Of a DNA stretch of 64,000 nt, positions 9,941 through 17,788 are shown piece by piece. A program made the position numbers and the translations under genes. Source of the stretch: Aureliella helgolandensis (GTDB lineage Bacteria; Planctomycetota; Planctomycetia; Pirellulales; Pirellulaceae); contig NZ_CP036298.1 in NCBI RefSeq assembly GCF_007752135.1, positions 992,001 to 1,056,000 of the forward strand, written 5' to 3'. How positions within the stretch are numbered: position 1 is the first letter of the stretch; each line of letters begins with the position of its first letter. Below the pieces are notes generated by a model. The model saw nothing but the letters and a program-made list of their open reading frames with translations, searched no databases and was not told where the DNA came from.

Positions 9941-11386
9941 CTATTGCGGGCTGGCAGGGGCGGTTTGGTAGGCCCTGGAGCGGAATAGGAATTCCGTTAG
10001 GTTTCCCTCGTGAGGCTGGAGCCAATTTAGCCTATTGGTGGGGATGGGGCCGATGTTGAGCCGATCGACGCTCGTGCTCTCAGTAAACTGGTCGATCAGT
10101 TCTCCATCTTCAGTAATCAGGGTACCGACCAGGGTGGGGCCGATCTTCTTCAGTAGTTGTTTCTGATCGCACTTCACGACGCTGACGAAGGGGAACATGT
10201 ATTCCTTGCTGGCGATCGCACGATCTGGACTGTCCGCCGTGGCCACCACGGGCTTCAGGTAGGCGCAACGTTCCTTTTCCACCAGTCGATCTCCAAATTG
10301 TGCGGTGAGGTCGGTCACTCCGCTCTCGGCGAGGTCTTGTTGGACCATGGCCCAGGTTCCGGTAGCCATCTTAGCGTTGGTGAAAGCCGCTAGGCCAGCT
10401 TGATCGTCTTGGGGAGGCAGGACCGCGGTTGGGCCAAGGCGCTCGGCTAGAGCGGCAGCGATCTTTTCGGTATGCCGCGAAGCCCAGATTCCCGAGCAGT
10501 TGATGCAGCTGCGGCCACTGTTGGAAAAGACGCTTTCGACCATGACATCGAGGTAGTCTTCCCAGCGATCTACGCAGTCGTCACCAAAGATGATTTTCGA
10601 GAAACCGGGGCCATGCGCTTGGACCCGAGGATTCCCCGCGTACTGTTCCACCGTTTGGGCGCTGCCGAAGACCATGGACCGTGGCGATCGGCTGAGAAGG
10701 GCTTGGCCCACATCGTGTCCACCGGGGTAGAGAGCGAAGGCTTCTGCTGGAATGCCGGCTTCAATGAATGCGGCGACCATGCGATAGGGGGTCCAAGGCT
10801 CTTGGCTACCCGGCTTAAGCATCAGTCCAATTTGCAGGGCCACTGCAGGCAGCCACAAGGTATGCACGCCGGGGGAGTTGTTGGGCAGCACAGCGCCCAA
10901 CACCGGTGTTTGTACTTGATAGCTGACGGTGACCCCGCGTCCTTCGTCGCCATATCCACGCGTCAGAATGTTCAGATCGAGTCCGCGGGTCAGCGAGTCG
11001 AGGATCTGCTCCATGTTAGCCAGCACGAAGGAGTTCTTCTTCATGTTGCCGCGACACATGTGCTCCGGCAGTCCGGTGCTCGCAGATTGTTGGTGGATGA
11101 ACTCGTCGACCGATTGTGTGCCATCTCCCATGGGGAGCGTTGCAGTTTCGAATAGCTCTGCTGCTTTTTTGCATCGCGTCAGCAACTCTGACGGAGCGAT
11201 CGCGCGCAGCACTGCACGAGCACGCGCGGTGTGTTTCATGTCAAGCTGCAGCATGCCGCCGTTGACTTGACCAATGCTGGCGATCGGCTCGCCAGTATCG
11301 AAGTGAACCACTTCCTGAGTTTCGAGGGACTTGTAAGGCTTCCCCCAACGCAAGGCATTCAAAGTCAACACGCTAAACAGCTCCAA
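9941..11386 (-). CDS. Aldehyde dehydrogenase superfamily protein, probable acyl reductase
   Basis: The protein has about 481 residues. The start shown is a TTG at 11386; a GTG 12 bases further in, behind GGAG, is possible. The ALDH fold shows in PNNSPGVHTLWLPAVALQIG and LMLKPGSQEPWTPYRM (cofactor-binding region, about 169-203), EAGIPAEAFALYPGG, and the nucleophile loop GRSCINCSG with Cys294 at the usual position. Where typical ALDHs carry the general base Glu (ELGGK), this protein reads AHGPGFSK (257-264). Loss of that Glu is expected in enzymes that reduce acyl thioesters or acyl adenylates rather than oxidise aldehydes; this is inference. It lies 57 bp downstream of an AMP-forming acyl ligase on the same strand, so the two may turn a carboxylic (perhaps fatty) acid into an aldehyde, as LuxE/LuxC do. 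Confidence 0.8.
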   Translation of the reverse strand: MELFSVLTLNALRWGKPYKSLETQEVVHFDTGEPIASIGQVNGGMLQLDMKHTARARAVLRAIAPSELLTRCKKAAELFETATLPMGDGTQSVDEFIHQQSASTGLPEHMCRGNMKKNSFVLANMEQILDSLTRGLDLNILTRGYGDEGRGVTVSYQVQTPVLGAVLPNNSPGVHTLWLPAVALQIGLMLKPGSQEPWTPYRMVAAFIEAGIPAEAFALYPGGHDVGQALLSRSPRSMVFGSAQTVEQYAGNPRVQAHGPGFSKIIFGDDCVDRWEDYLDVMVESVFSNSGRSCINCSGIWASRHTEKIAAALAERLGPTAVLPPQDDQAGLAAFTNAKMATGTWAMVQQDLAESGVTDLTAQFGDRLVEKERCAYLKPVVATADSPDRAIASKEYMFPFVSVVKCDQKQLLKKIGPTLVGTLITEDGELIDQFTESTSVDRLNIGPIPTNRLNWLQPHEGNLTEFLFRSRAYQTAPASPQ

Positions 11387-11443
11387 CCTATAAAGACGCC
11401 TCGTTCGGCGCGGTTTCTGATAGAAAGATTTAGGGGTGCGCTT

Positions 11444-12571
11444 TTAATACACGCCCACGGTAGTTTGCGAGGCAATGGCGTGGTACGGTCGCACGCCACT
11501 GACACCGTCCCAAGGGTATTTGGCGAAAGGCGCCTCGCGTTCCCCTTCATCCCGCTCGAGAAAGCCGGGGACAAAGAATTCTTTGGTCAGCGTGTAGAGT
11601 TTGACGCGACCGGTTGCCTGGTAGGGGACGACTTGGTGGTGATCGTCAAAATCGACCACTTCGACCACGGCGCGAGGCTGCGGTGCGTAGTAAGCAATCT
11701 TGTAGTCATCTTCCGCAGTAATCGGTTTGCTGCACGCCAAGCCCATCAGCGTATTGCCGTAGGTGGGAGTCATGTACACGCCGCTTTCCTCAGCGGGGCC
11801 TCCCAGTAGTTCCTCGACGCAAAAGCGAGTCCACTGAGGAGTGAACTCGGTTCCGCCCGAGAAGATTCCGGTAATGCCGATTTCTTGAATACTCGTCCCC
11901 TGCTCCGCCAGGCCGTAGGCCAACGATTCCAGCAGCTTGGGAGTGGTAAACATGCACTTGATATCGTGCCCTGCCGTCAGAATGGTAATGGCTTGGTCAA
12001 TGCAGTGCTTTTTGTACTCTTCCAGGTGCTCCATCCAGCCCTTTTTGATCAGCTTGACCACCCATCGTGGATCGAGATCAATGCAGAAGCTGATGCCGCC
12101 ACGATGCTGGCACAAATGCTCAACGGCCAATCGCAAGCGTCGCGGACCGGAAGGGCCGAGCATCAACCAATTGCCACCCTTAGGGAAATACTCATCGGGA
12201 AGTGTATCGCTAAACAGCTCGTAGTCGGTGCGAAAGTCATCGATCACCACGCGACTCTTCGGTACTCCCGTTGTACCACCCGTTTCGAAGACGTAGGTGG
12301 GGCGTCCATCGAGGCCCTTGGGAACCCACCGTCGCACGGGACCGCCACGCAACCAATCGTCCTCGAACAGTGGGAACTTCTTGAGGTCTTCGAAGCTCTT
12401 GACTTCCGTCAACGGGTCGAATTTGAGGTCGCGTTTCTTTTCAAGCCAGAATGGTGAACCGGTACTCTCGTGGAAGTGCCACTGCACCGTCTCGACAGTG
12501 TGGGCGTCTAGTGCCGCGCGTGCTGCAGCCTCGGAATCAGCGTTGTTTTGTCCTGCGCTCTCGACCGTCAT
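11444..12571 (-). CDS. AMP-forming acyl/aryl ligase (ANL superfamily, PaaK/LuxE-like)
   Basis: The protein has 375 residues from the ATG at 12571, which has AAGAGAA in front; an in-frame ATG at 12634 would add 21 residues but lacks a ribosome site. The adenylation P-loop TGGTTGVPK is at about 97-105 and is followed by FSGGTEFT, TPTYGNTLMGLA (A5-like region) and GRVKLYTLTKEFFVPGFLERD (A7-like). The length matches LuxE/PaaK-size ligases, not full fatty acyl-CoA synthetases of 500-600 residues. It should activate a carboxylate with ATP. With the ALDH-like gene just downstream it forms a plausible two-step acid reductase; substrate unknown. It lies beyond a terminator from the upstream gene and so probably has its own promoter. 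Confidence 0.78.
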   Translation of the reverse strand: MTVESAGQNNADSEAAARAALDAHTVETVQWHFHESTGSPFWLEKKRDLKFDPLTEVKSFEDLKKFPLFEDDWLRGGPVRRWVPKGLDGRPTYVFETGGTTGVPKSRVVIDDFRTDYELFSDTLPDEYFPKGGNWLMLGPSGPRRLRLAVEHLCQHRGGISFCIDLDPRWVVKLIKKGWMEHLEEYKKHCIDQAITILTAGHDIKCMFTTPKLLESLAYGLAEQGTSIQEIGITGIFSGGTEFTPQWTRFCVEELLGGPAEESGVYMTPTYGNTLMGLACSKPITAEDDYKIAYYAPQPRAVVEVVDFDDHHQVVPYQATGRVKLYTLTKEFFVPGFLERDEGEREAPFAKYPWDGVSGVRPYHAIASQTTVGVY

Positions 12572-12681
12572 CTGTGCGTTCTCTTGAGGGGAGTGGTGGG
12601 GATGGGGATCAGCCAAGGTGAGGTTGACGAGCATAACCGACTAGACCGGTCGAGACAACTATCCGTGGCTATAGGTACGAA

Positions 12682-12716
12682 AAAACGCAGGCCAAAGATG
12701 ACCTGCGTTTTAGAAT
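12682..12716 (-). terminator. Rho-independent terminator, possibly bidirectional
   Basis: AAAACGCAGG (12682-12691) pairs with CCTGCGTTTT (12702-12711) around a 10-nt loop. On the minus strand the stem ends in a run of T, directly downstream of the Gly-rich secreted protein gene ending at 12743. The flanking A and T runs would also let it act on the plus strand. Confidence 0.85.
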
Positions 12717-12742
12717 TTTTCGAACTGAAAGCTTGCCTCCAA

Positions 12743-13846
12743 TTAAGGAGTGACGATTCCAGTAGCGACTGGAGGGGTGAACCCGTCGTCGTCGTCCGCC
12801 AGGGCTGCAATGCCTACGGCCAGACCAGCGATGCCCAGTAGTCCACCGGCACCACCAAATCCACCGCCGCCACCGCCGCCGCCGAATCCACCGCCACCGG
12901 AGAATCCACCACCCGCAGGGAATCCACCGCCGAGAGCTGGAGGACCAGCAAATTCTTCAACGATCATGGGAGGCTGGTTGGCAGGTGTCGATGGTGCGAT
13001 CACGGGGACCATCAACGATTGCTGTACGACTGCATTGTTCATCTTGGCCGCTACAAATCGCGACGACTTGTCGTTGGATGTCAGTTGGTTTCCAGCGGTC
13101 TCGTCGACAACTTCAACGCCGATCGAACCGAAGCCAATTCCGCCCACGACCAGGTCGTATGCACCAGCCGATTGAGGATGGAAGGTAAAGCGTCCGGTGC
13201 TATCAACCGCAGCTGTTTCCGTAACCACACCGTCTTGAAGAATCTTGACCGTGTGAGCTTCAGGAGTTCCGTTTCCATGGGAGAAGGAAAGGTAGCAATC
13301 GACAACACCACCGTTCATCGCTACGCGTTGCGATTGAACTACGGGGCCAACAGGTTCTTGAAGTGGGCCGTAGGTCGATTCAGCAATTGGACCTGGCACA
13401 AACAAGCTTCGCAGAATTCCATCAACCTCAGCGCGGTTGAGATGGGTTGCGTAAACTGCCATGCCCTGGTCTGCAGCACCTTGCGGGTGCGACAGGACTT
13501 GTACCGCGTGAGCCGCAAAAGTGTTGGGGCCGGCAGCGGTCAGGCCGTAAACGCCAGGTGCCACTTTCGAAAGGATGAAGTTGCCATTGGAGTCGGCTGT
13601 CGCCGAAGCTACCAAGGCTTCCCCGTCACGCAGTTCAACCACCGAGCCGGCTTGTGGGGTGGTGATGCCACCTGCTCCGACGGTGACGACTTGACCCTGG
13701 ACGTTTCCTGCTGCATCAAGACTAGCCCAGCCACTGTGATAAACGCCTGGTGCAACCGTGGAAGATGCGGTTTGAACCACTTCCTGAGCGACGGCAAACG
13801 GTGCTAGACCGCAGCAGACAAGCATCGCTGCAATAAACTTTTTCAT
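12743..13846 (-). CDS. Secreted protein with carboxypeptidase-regulatory-like domains and a Gly-rich tail
   Basis: The protein has 367 residues from the ATG at 13846, which follows CGAGAAAG at good spacing and starts a signal peptide (MKKFIAAMLVCCGLAPFAVA, cleavage before QE). An in-frame ATG at 13921 would hide that signal. The body holds two Ig-like, regulatory-type modules (around GSVVELRDGEALVASATADSNGNF and TAAVDSTGRFTFHPQSAGAYDLVVGG). The C-terminus has a long Gly/Phe-rich run, a hydrophobic segment LLGIAGLAVGIAAL and an acidic ADDDDG, resembling a membrane or surface anchor. Similar Gly-rich exported proteins are common in Pirellulaceae; their function is unknown. A strong terminator follows the gene. 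Confidence 0.75.
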   Translation of the reverse strand: MKKFIAAMLVCCGLAPFAVAQEVVQTASSTVAPGVYHSGWASLDAAGNVQGQVVTVGAGGITTPQAGSVVELRDGEALVASATADSNGNFILSKVAPGVYGLTAAGPNTFAAHAVQVLSHPQGAADQGMAVYATHLNRAEVDGILRSLFVPGPIAESTYGPLQEPVGPVVQSQRVAMNGGVVDCYLSFSHGNGTPEAHTVKILQDGVVTETAAVDSTGRFTFHPQSAGAYDLVVGGIGFGSIGVEVVDETAGNQLTSNDKSSRFVAAKMNNAVVQQSLMVPVIAPSTPANQPPMIVEEFAGPPALGGGFPAGGGFSGGGGFGGGGGGGGFGGAGGLLGIAGLAVGIAALADDDDGFTPPVATGIVTP

Positions 13847-13994
13847 GCTGTAACTTTCTCGGGAGAACAAACTCGGGTGTATTTTAGTCTGGGTTGGTAC
13901 TTTAGGGGCAATACGTCGCATGCGTCGAGTTTAGTAAGTCGACCGATTAAGGTCAATCGAAAGGGCTCGAAAATCATGCAATCCTCATAATTAG

Positions 13995-15470
13995 TTACTT
14001 TGGTGCCACTCTTGGCGTGTAGATATCGCTTACGCTCCCCCTGCTGGCAGGAGGATTGACTCGCTTTCCAATCGGGAAGTCGTCGGCGCGTGTCCGCGTT
14101 CCCAGCGGAATGGTGCGGTCGGAGCTCTTGGTTTTCAGGTAGCCCATGAGCTTGTCGAGCGAAATTTGCTGCACACCATTCTGCCGCGCCAGTTTCATGA
14201 ATTCTGCATACTGGGTTGCCTTGGCTGCCTGCTGTTGCCGCATTTCGTCGCTGGCATTCTCCGGCAGGCTCAAGTCGGTTCCTAGCACTAGCCAACTGGT
14301 ATTATAGGTCATTTGTCCGGTTGAGGTTCCCTCGGGGGAGATTTCCGCATCGATCGATCCGCCAGCCGTTCCAATCAGCTCGCGAATTTGATTGATGTCG
14401 TCCTTGCCGTCTCCGTTGACGTCCATGACGCCGACCAGGGCAAAGCCGACCTTGCGTCCAGGCCGCCAGGCAGGAGAGTAAACCTTGTCCCCTTTCATGA
14501 TGGTCTTGCGGTAGTCGTAGTCCTGAACCGTAGCTTGGCACAGGTGGGCATCGAATACGCGATTGACGATCAGCTGAGCTTTGGGCTTGGCTTCGCTAAT
14601 GTTGACGGCCGATTCGTCAATGACGGAGAACGGCACGCCTTCGCGGAGTCCATCTTCTTTGCCTAGGTTGATCCATACCACGGTTCCACCGTTGGCGACA
14701 TCAATGATGTCACCTTGAGGTGCCGCGAAGTCCGGATTCTCGTACTGAGCCAGCTTGTCGGTGAGATCGTCGATCGCCGCTCGTTGGCGGTCGGCGGTGG
14801 CGGTCGTGTTCTTCAACTCGTTGGTGACGGCAGCCATCTTGGAGTCCAGCATTTGCTTGTATTCCCCAAACTTGGCGACCGCTTCGTCCTTCTGCTTGTT
14901 AACTTCTGCCAGCATTTTGGCATGTTCAACGCGGGTTTGTTCGAGGTCGGCTTCCGCCTTCTTTTGCGCCGCGACCGCATCTTCTGCTTTCTTGGTCTCA
15001 CGCTGCACGGTAGCTGTTTTTTCTTCGGTCAGTTTGGCTTCACGCTGCCGAGCGGTATCGATGTCCACGTTTCGCTCACGCACTGTATTCAGCAGGTACA
15101 TGGGCAAGGCCATCAAGTCCTTTTCGTTGGCCGGCACGCTGGGCGCGAACAACTTCATCGCTTCGGCATAGTCTTTTTCCACCATCGAAAGCGATTCATC
15201 CGCCTGGAACTCGGACTGCATCCGCTCCATGTCCTCTACGGAATTCTCACCGTAGCCGAGCATCGACTTCAAGCGTTCGACACGCGAATCCGATTTGCGA
15301 ACCGCCGCGGTAGCGGTGGACAATTGCTCATTTGCCGCATCCAGCTTCGTCGATAAGTCTGCGTGACTACGCCACAAAAAGAACATTCCGAGGAGCAATG
15401 CGACCGACAAAAACGCCATAGTGATGACGTATGCTTGCCAGGCGAATAGGTTCCTGTCGCGAACTGCCAT
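13995..15470 (-). CDS. Single-pass membrane coiled-coil protein, function unknown
   Basis: The protein has 491 residues with a short N-terminal cytoplasmic segment and one membrane helix (about 12-31). Coiled coil follows at about 35-62 and again about 145-255 (long Ala/Lys/Glu/Gln heptads). The C-terminal part is globular: an OB- or barrel-like segment (VANGGTVVWINLGKEDGLREGVPFSVID) and GVMDVNGDGKDDINQIRELIGTAGGSIDAEI, which resembles a BRCT-type fold. Its topology (helix, coiled coil, barrel) recalls MreC- or envelope-scaffold proteins, but no family is assigned with certainty. It lies downstream of lnt on the same strand, separated by a repeat-containing gap. Confidence 0.7.
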   Translation of the reverse strand: MAVRDRNLFAWQAYVITMAFLSVALLLGMFFLWRSHADLSTKLDAANEQLSTATAAVRKSDSRVERLKSMLGYGENSVEDMERMQSEFQADESLSMVEKDYAEAMKLFAPSVPANEKDLMALPMYLLNTVRERNVDIDTARQREAKLTEEKTATVQRETKKAEDAVAAQKKAEADLEQTRVEHAKMLAEVNKQKDEAVAKFGEYKQMLDSKMAAVTNELKNTTATADRQRAAIDDLTDKLAQYENPDFAAPQGDIIDVANGGTVVWINLGKEDGLREGVPFSVIDESAVNISEAKPKAQLIVNRVFDAHLCQATVQDYDYRKTIMKGDKVYSPAWRPGRKVGFALVGVMDVNGDGKDDINQIRELIGTAGGSIDAEISPEGTSTGQMTYNTSWLVLGTDLSLPENASDEMRQQQAAKATQYAEFMKLARQNGVQQISLDKLMGYLKTKSSDRTIPLGTRTRADDFPIGKRVNPPASRGSVSDIYTPRVAPK

Positions 15471-15661
15471 GTCTGGGATCCGAGAAAAGAGTCCGGGAAA
15501 AAGGTGGACAACCAGCCACGCTATTGCGGACGAACTGGTCTGATCAGCAGTTGTCAGTGTATTTACCCGCTCTCACGTCGTCAAACTTTTCGCACTCCTT
15601 CCCGCCGTTCCCATCTGATTTTCGGGAACAAAATCCCCCAATCCCTAGGATCCGCACAACT

Positions 15662-15756
15662 ATTCACGTAGCTACGCTTATTCACGTAGCTACGCTCGCC
15701 AGAGCGTGGATAGCATCTATTCACGTAGCTACGCTCGTCAGAGCGTGGATAGCATC
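15662..15756. repeat. Interspersed repeat cluster with CACGTAGCTACGCT units
   Basis: A 17-nt unit (ATTCACGTAGCTACGCT) occurs three times at 15662-15678, 15680-15696 and 15719-15735. The last two are each followed by a near-identical tail (CG-C/T-CAGAGCGTGGATAGCATC), giving a 39-bp period. ACGCTC and AGAGCGT can pair as a short hairpin. The cluster sits in the 345-bp gap between lnt and the coiled-coil gene, which has no other recognisable content. Confidence 0.8.
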
Positions 15757-15815
15757 GCAATTGAAGCAACAAGTACCGTCTGGCGACGGTATCTACGGTA
15801 CGACTCGTGCACCAG

Positions 15816-17669
15816 TTACCGGCGAATTTGTACCGGCGAATTTGGGAACTGTGAAGCAAAACGGCGGGTGAGAGCCCTCCAGCATGGGGGCACAAGGGCC
15901 ACGCCAACGAAAATGAGGCAGATCCAGCCCACCAGCTGCCCGGCCGCTTGGACCAGTCCCCAGCGCCCGTCGCGCCGTGGGGAGGCTAGGATGCCATCGG
16001 CTACCAAGCGATCGGTCGCTTGAAGGATTCGGCCACTCCCATCGATGTGCGCCGAAATTCCCGTGTTGGCTGCCACTAACATGGGAAGGTGGTTCTCGAC
16101 CGCAATCAGGGTAGAGCAGGCCAAGTGGTGGTCCAAAATAGAGGATCCTCGAAACCAGCTGTCGTTGGTGACATTAATCAGGACGTCAGGGGCCTCTCCC
16201 CGCGCCCTTAAGGTACCGATCTGCCAGGCCACCAACTGCGGGAGCGTGCTCTCAAAGCAGATGTTGGGAGCGAAGCGGACTTCGCCAATTTGAAACGACC
16301 GGGCATCCTCACCTGGTTGCGTCCGCAGGGGGTACAGTTGCCGCAACCACTCCATGGCCGCTCCCCAAGGAATGTACTCGCCAAACATCACCAATTGCAT
16401 TTTGGCGTAGTGCCCCAGCACCCTGCCATCTGGGCCAATAAAGATAGCCGCATTGTAGTCTCGCTGTTCCTGGTCGTTGATGACGATCGCGTCTCCCCCT
16501 ACTAGCAAGTGCGGGCTCTGCTGCCTGGTTGCCTCGTCGGGACGCAAGCGAAAGGTTTGTCCTCGAGCGGCAGCCAACACCATGCCTATCTTCGTGAAAA
16601 ACGCTTCTTGGATCGCTTCGATCTGTCGGAGGACTAGCTCGGGAGCACCCTGGGCCATCGCTTCCGGTAATTCTTGGGGTAGGTTGGGGGAAATCCAAGG
16701 CGTATCCCCGCCCGTAAAAGTCGACTCTGGCCATACCACCAGAGCAATTTCTACTCCGGTGGACCGGTGCTCATTCGCCAGTTTCCGAGTTAGCTCCAAA
16801 TAGCGATTCCACGCCTGCCGGTACATCGATCGGTCTGCGTCGAACTGCGTCGGGGTATTCTCCTGGACTAGCAAAACGTTGAGGAGAGGCGGAGATTGAG
16901 CCAGTTGATCTGCCTGCCGCAGTCGCCATCCTCCATACGCGAGAGTTGTCATCACCAAGCCGCTTGCCAGCCCTAACGCCGCCACAGGGAAGGGACGCTG
17001 TGCTGTAGCTTGGCTGAGAGTGGATTCCCGGTTGGCCAGCCGCTTTCTCAATCTTTGCCGGTCCAACAGGTAGACCGCCAGTTGGTAGGCAGCGACGGCA
17101 ACCGCCATCATGATCCAGCTCAATCCGTACACGCCTATTTGATCGGTGATTTGAATTGTCAGCGGATGCCTAGCTTCGGTGTGCGCCAATAAATTGACTG
17201 CGAATCCGGTCATGAATAGGCTCCGAAACAGCTCCAGACCAACCCAGGATGTTGGTGCAGCGAGTAGTAATGGGAGTCGCAGTTGTTGCCGTAGTAGACG
17301 CGTCATTCCCACGAACAGCGGGATGTAGCAAGCCAGGTACAGGGACAGGGCTAGCCAACCGAAGTAGAGTGGCCAATAAGCGAGGCGGATGCCTTGGAGC
17401 GTTGCCAGCCAAAAGAGGCAGCCGCTGAGCCAAAGTGCCGTGTAACCCCGCCGTGAAATGGGGGGCTTGCGATCGGCTACGACCAGCCATCCCATTGGTG
17501 CCAGCCAGGCCAGGAGACTCAGGCCAACTGGCGGAAAGGCTGCCCACAGAGCCACCGCACTGGCGAGCGAGGGCCACAGCACGCTGCGCCAGTCGGATGC
17601 CGGTTGGCCTGTTGCAGCCGCCGGTTTTTCGGATGGGGTGGCGCGTTTGGTGCGGGGCTTCCTTGCCAT
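15816..17669 (-). CDS. lnt: Apolipoprotein N-acyltransferase
   Basis: Lnt transfers an acyl chain from phospholipid to the N-terminal Cys of lipoproteins at the inner membrane. The protein has 617 residues from the ATG at 17669 (MARKPRTKR); an in-frame start at 17792 would add 41 residues overlapping purL. Six or seven N-terminal membrane helices precede a nitrilase-fold domain with the catalytic Glu in VVWPESTFTG, Lys in YAKMQLVMFGEYIPW and Cys in APNICFES, then INVTNDSWF and a final C-terminal helix. It is longer than the usual ~510 residues because of a Lys/Pro/Ala-rich N-terminus and an insertion near DEATRQQSPHLL. It lies 88 bp downstream of purL and may be cotranscribed with it. Confidence 0.92.
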   Translation of the reverse strand: MARKPRTKRATPSEKPAAATGQPASDWRSVLWPSLASAVALWAAFPPVGLSLLAWLAPMGWLVVADRKPPISRRGYTALWLSGCLFWLATLQGIRLAYWPLYFGWLALSLYLACYIPLFVGMTRLLRQQLRLPLLLAAPTSWVGLELFRSLFMTGFAVNLLAHTEARHPLTIQITDQIGVYGLSWIMMAVAVAAYQLAVYLLDRQRLRKRLANRESTLSQATAQRPFPVAALGLASGLVMTTLAYGGWRLRQADQLAQSPPLLNVLLVQENTPTQFDADRSMYRQAWNRYLELTRKLANEHRSTGVEIALVVWPESTFTGGDTPWISPNLPQELPEAMAQGAPELVLRQIEAIQEAFFTKIGMVLAAARGQTFRLRPDEATRQQSPHLLVGGDAIVINDQEQRDYNAAIFIGPDGRVLGHYAKMQLVMFGEYIPWGAAMEWLRQLYPLRTQPGEDARSFQIGEVRFAPNICFESTLPQLVAWQIGTLRARGEAPDVLINVTNDSWFRGSSILDHHLACSTLIAVENHLPMLVAANTGISAHIDGSGRILQATDRLVADGILASPRRDGRWGLVQAAGQLVGWICLIFVGVALVPPCWRALTRRFASQFPNSPVQIRR

Positions 17670-17680
17670 AATCTGTATCT

Positions 17681-17788
17681 TGCCCAGTCTAGTGGTTGGT
17701 GCCAAGCTGCTCGCCACTGTCGTTCCCGCCAAGTGAGGGAATGGCAGTCTGTTATGCCTATGCCCAGTCGAGTGGGCGATGCCAAGCT
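17681..17788. repeat. Duplicated 28-bp segment of the purL 3' end
   Basis: The 28 bases at 17761-17788, which encode the last residues of PurL (AWHRPLDWA, minus strand), recur with four mismatches 80 bp downstream at 17681-17708. The second copy still spells AWHQPLDWA but in another frame and outside the gene. Confidence 0.75.

Noticed and set aside
10472-11155. Plus-strand frame of 227 residues
   Set aside because: It lies wholly inside the aldehyde dehydrogenase gene on the other strand and has no family features.
12750-13175. Pro-rich plus-strand frame
   Set aside because: Its Pro run is the complement of the Gly-rich region of the real gene.
13019-13807. Plus-strand frame of 262 residues
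   Set aside because: It is antisense to the Gly-rich secreted protein; the composition looks random and there is no ribosome site.
14715-15356. Plus-strand frame of 213 residues
   Set aside because: It is antisense to the coiled-coil gene, a shadow caused by the Lys/Glu/Gln-rich coding strand.
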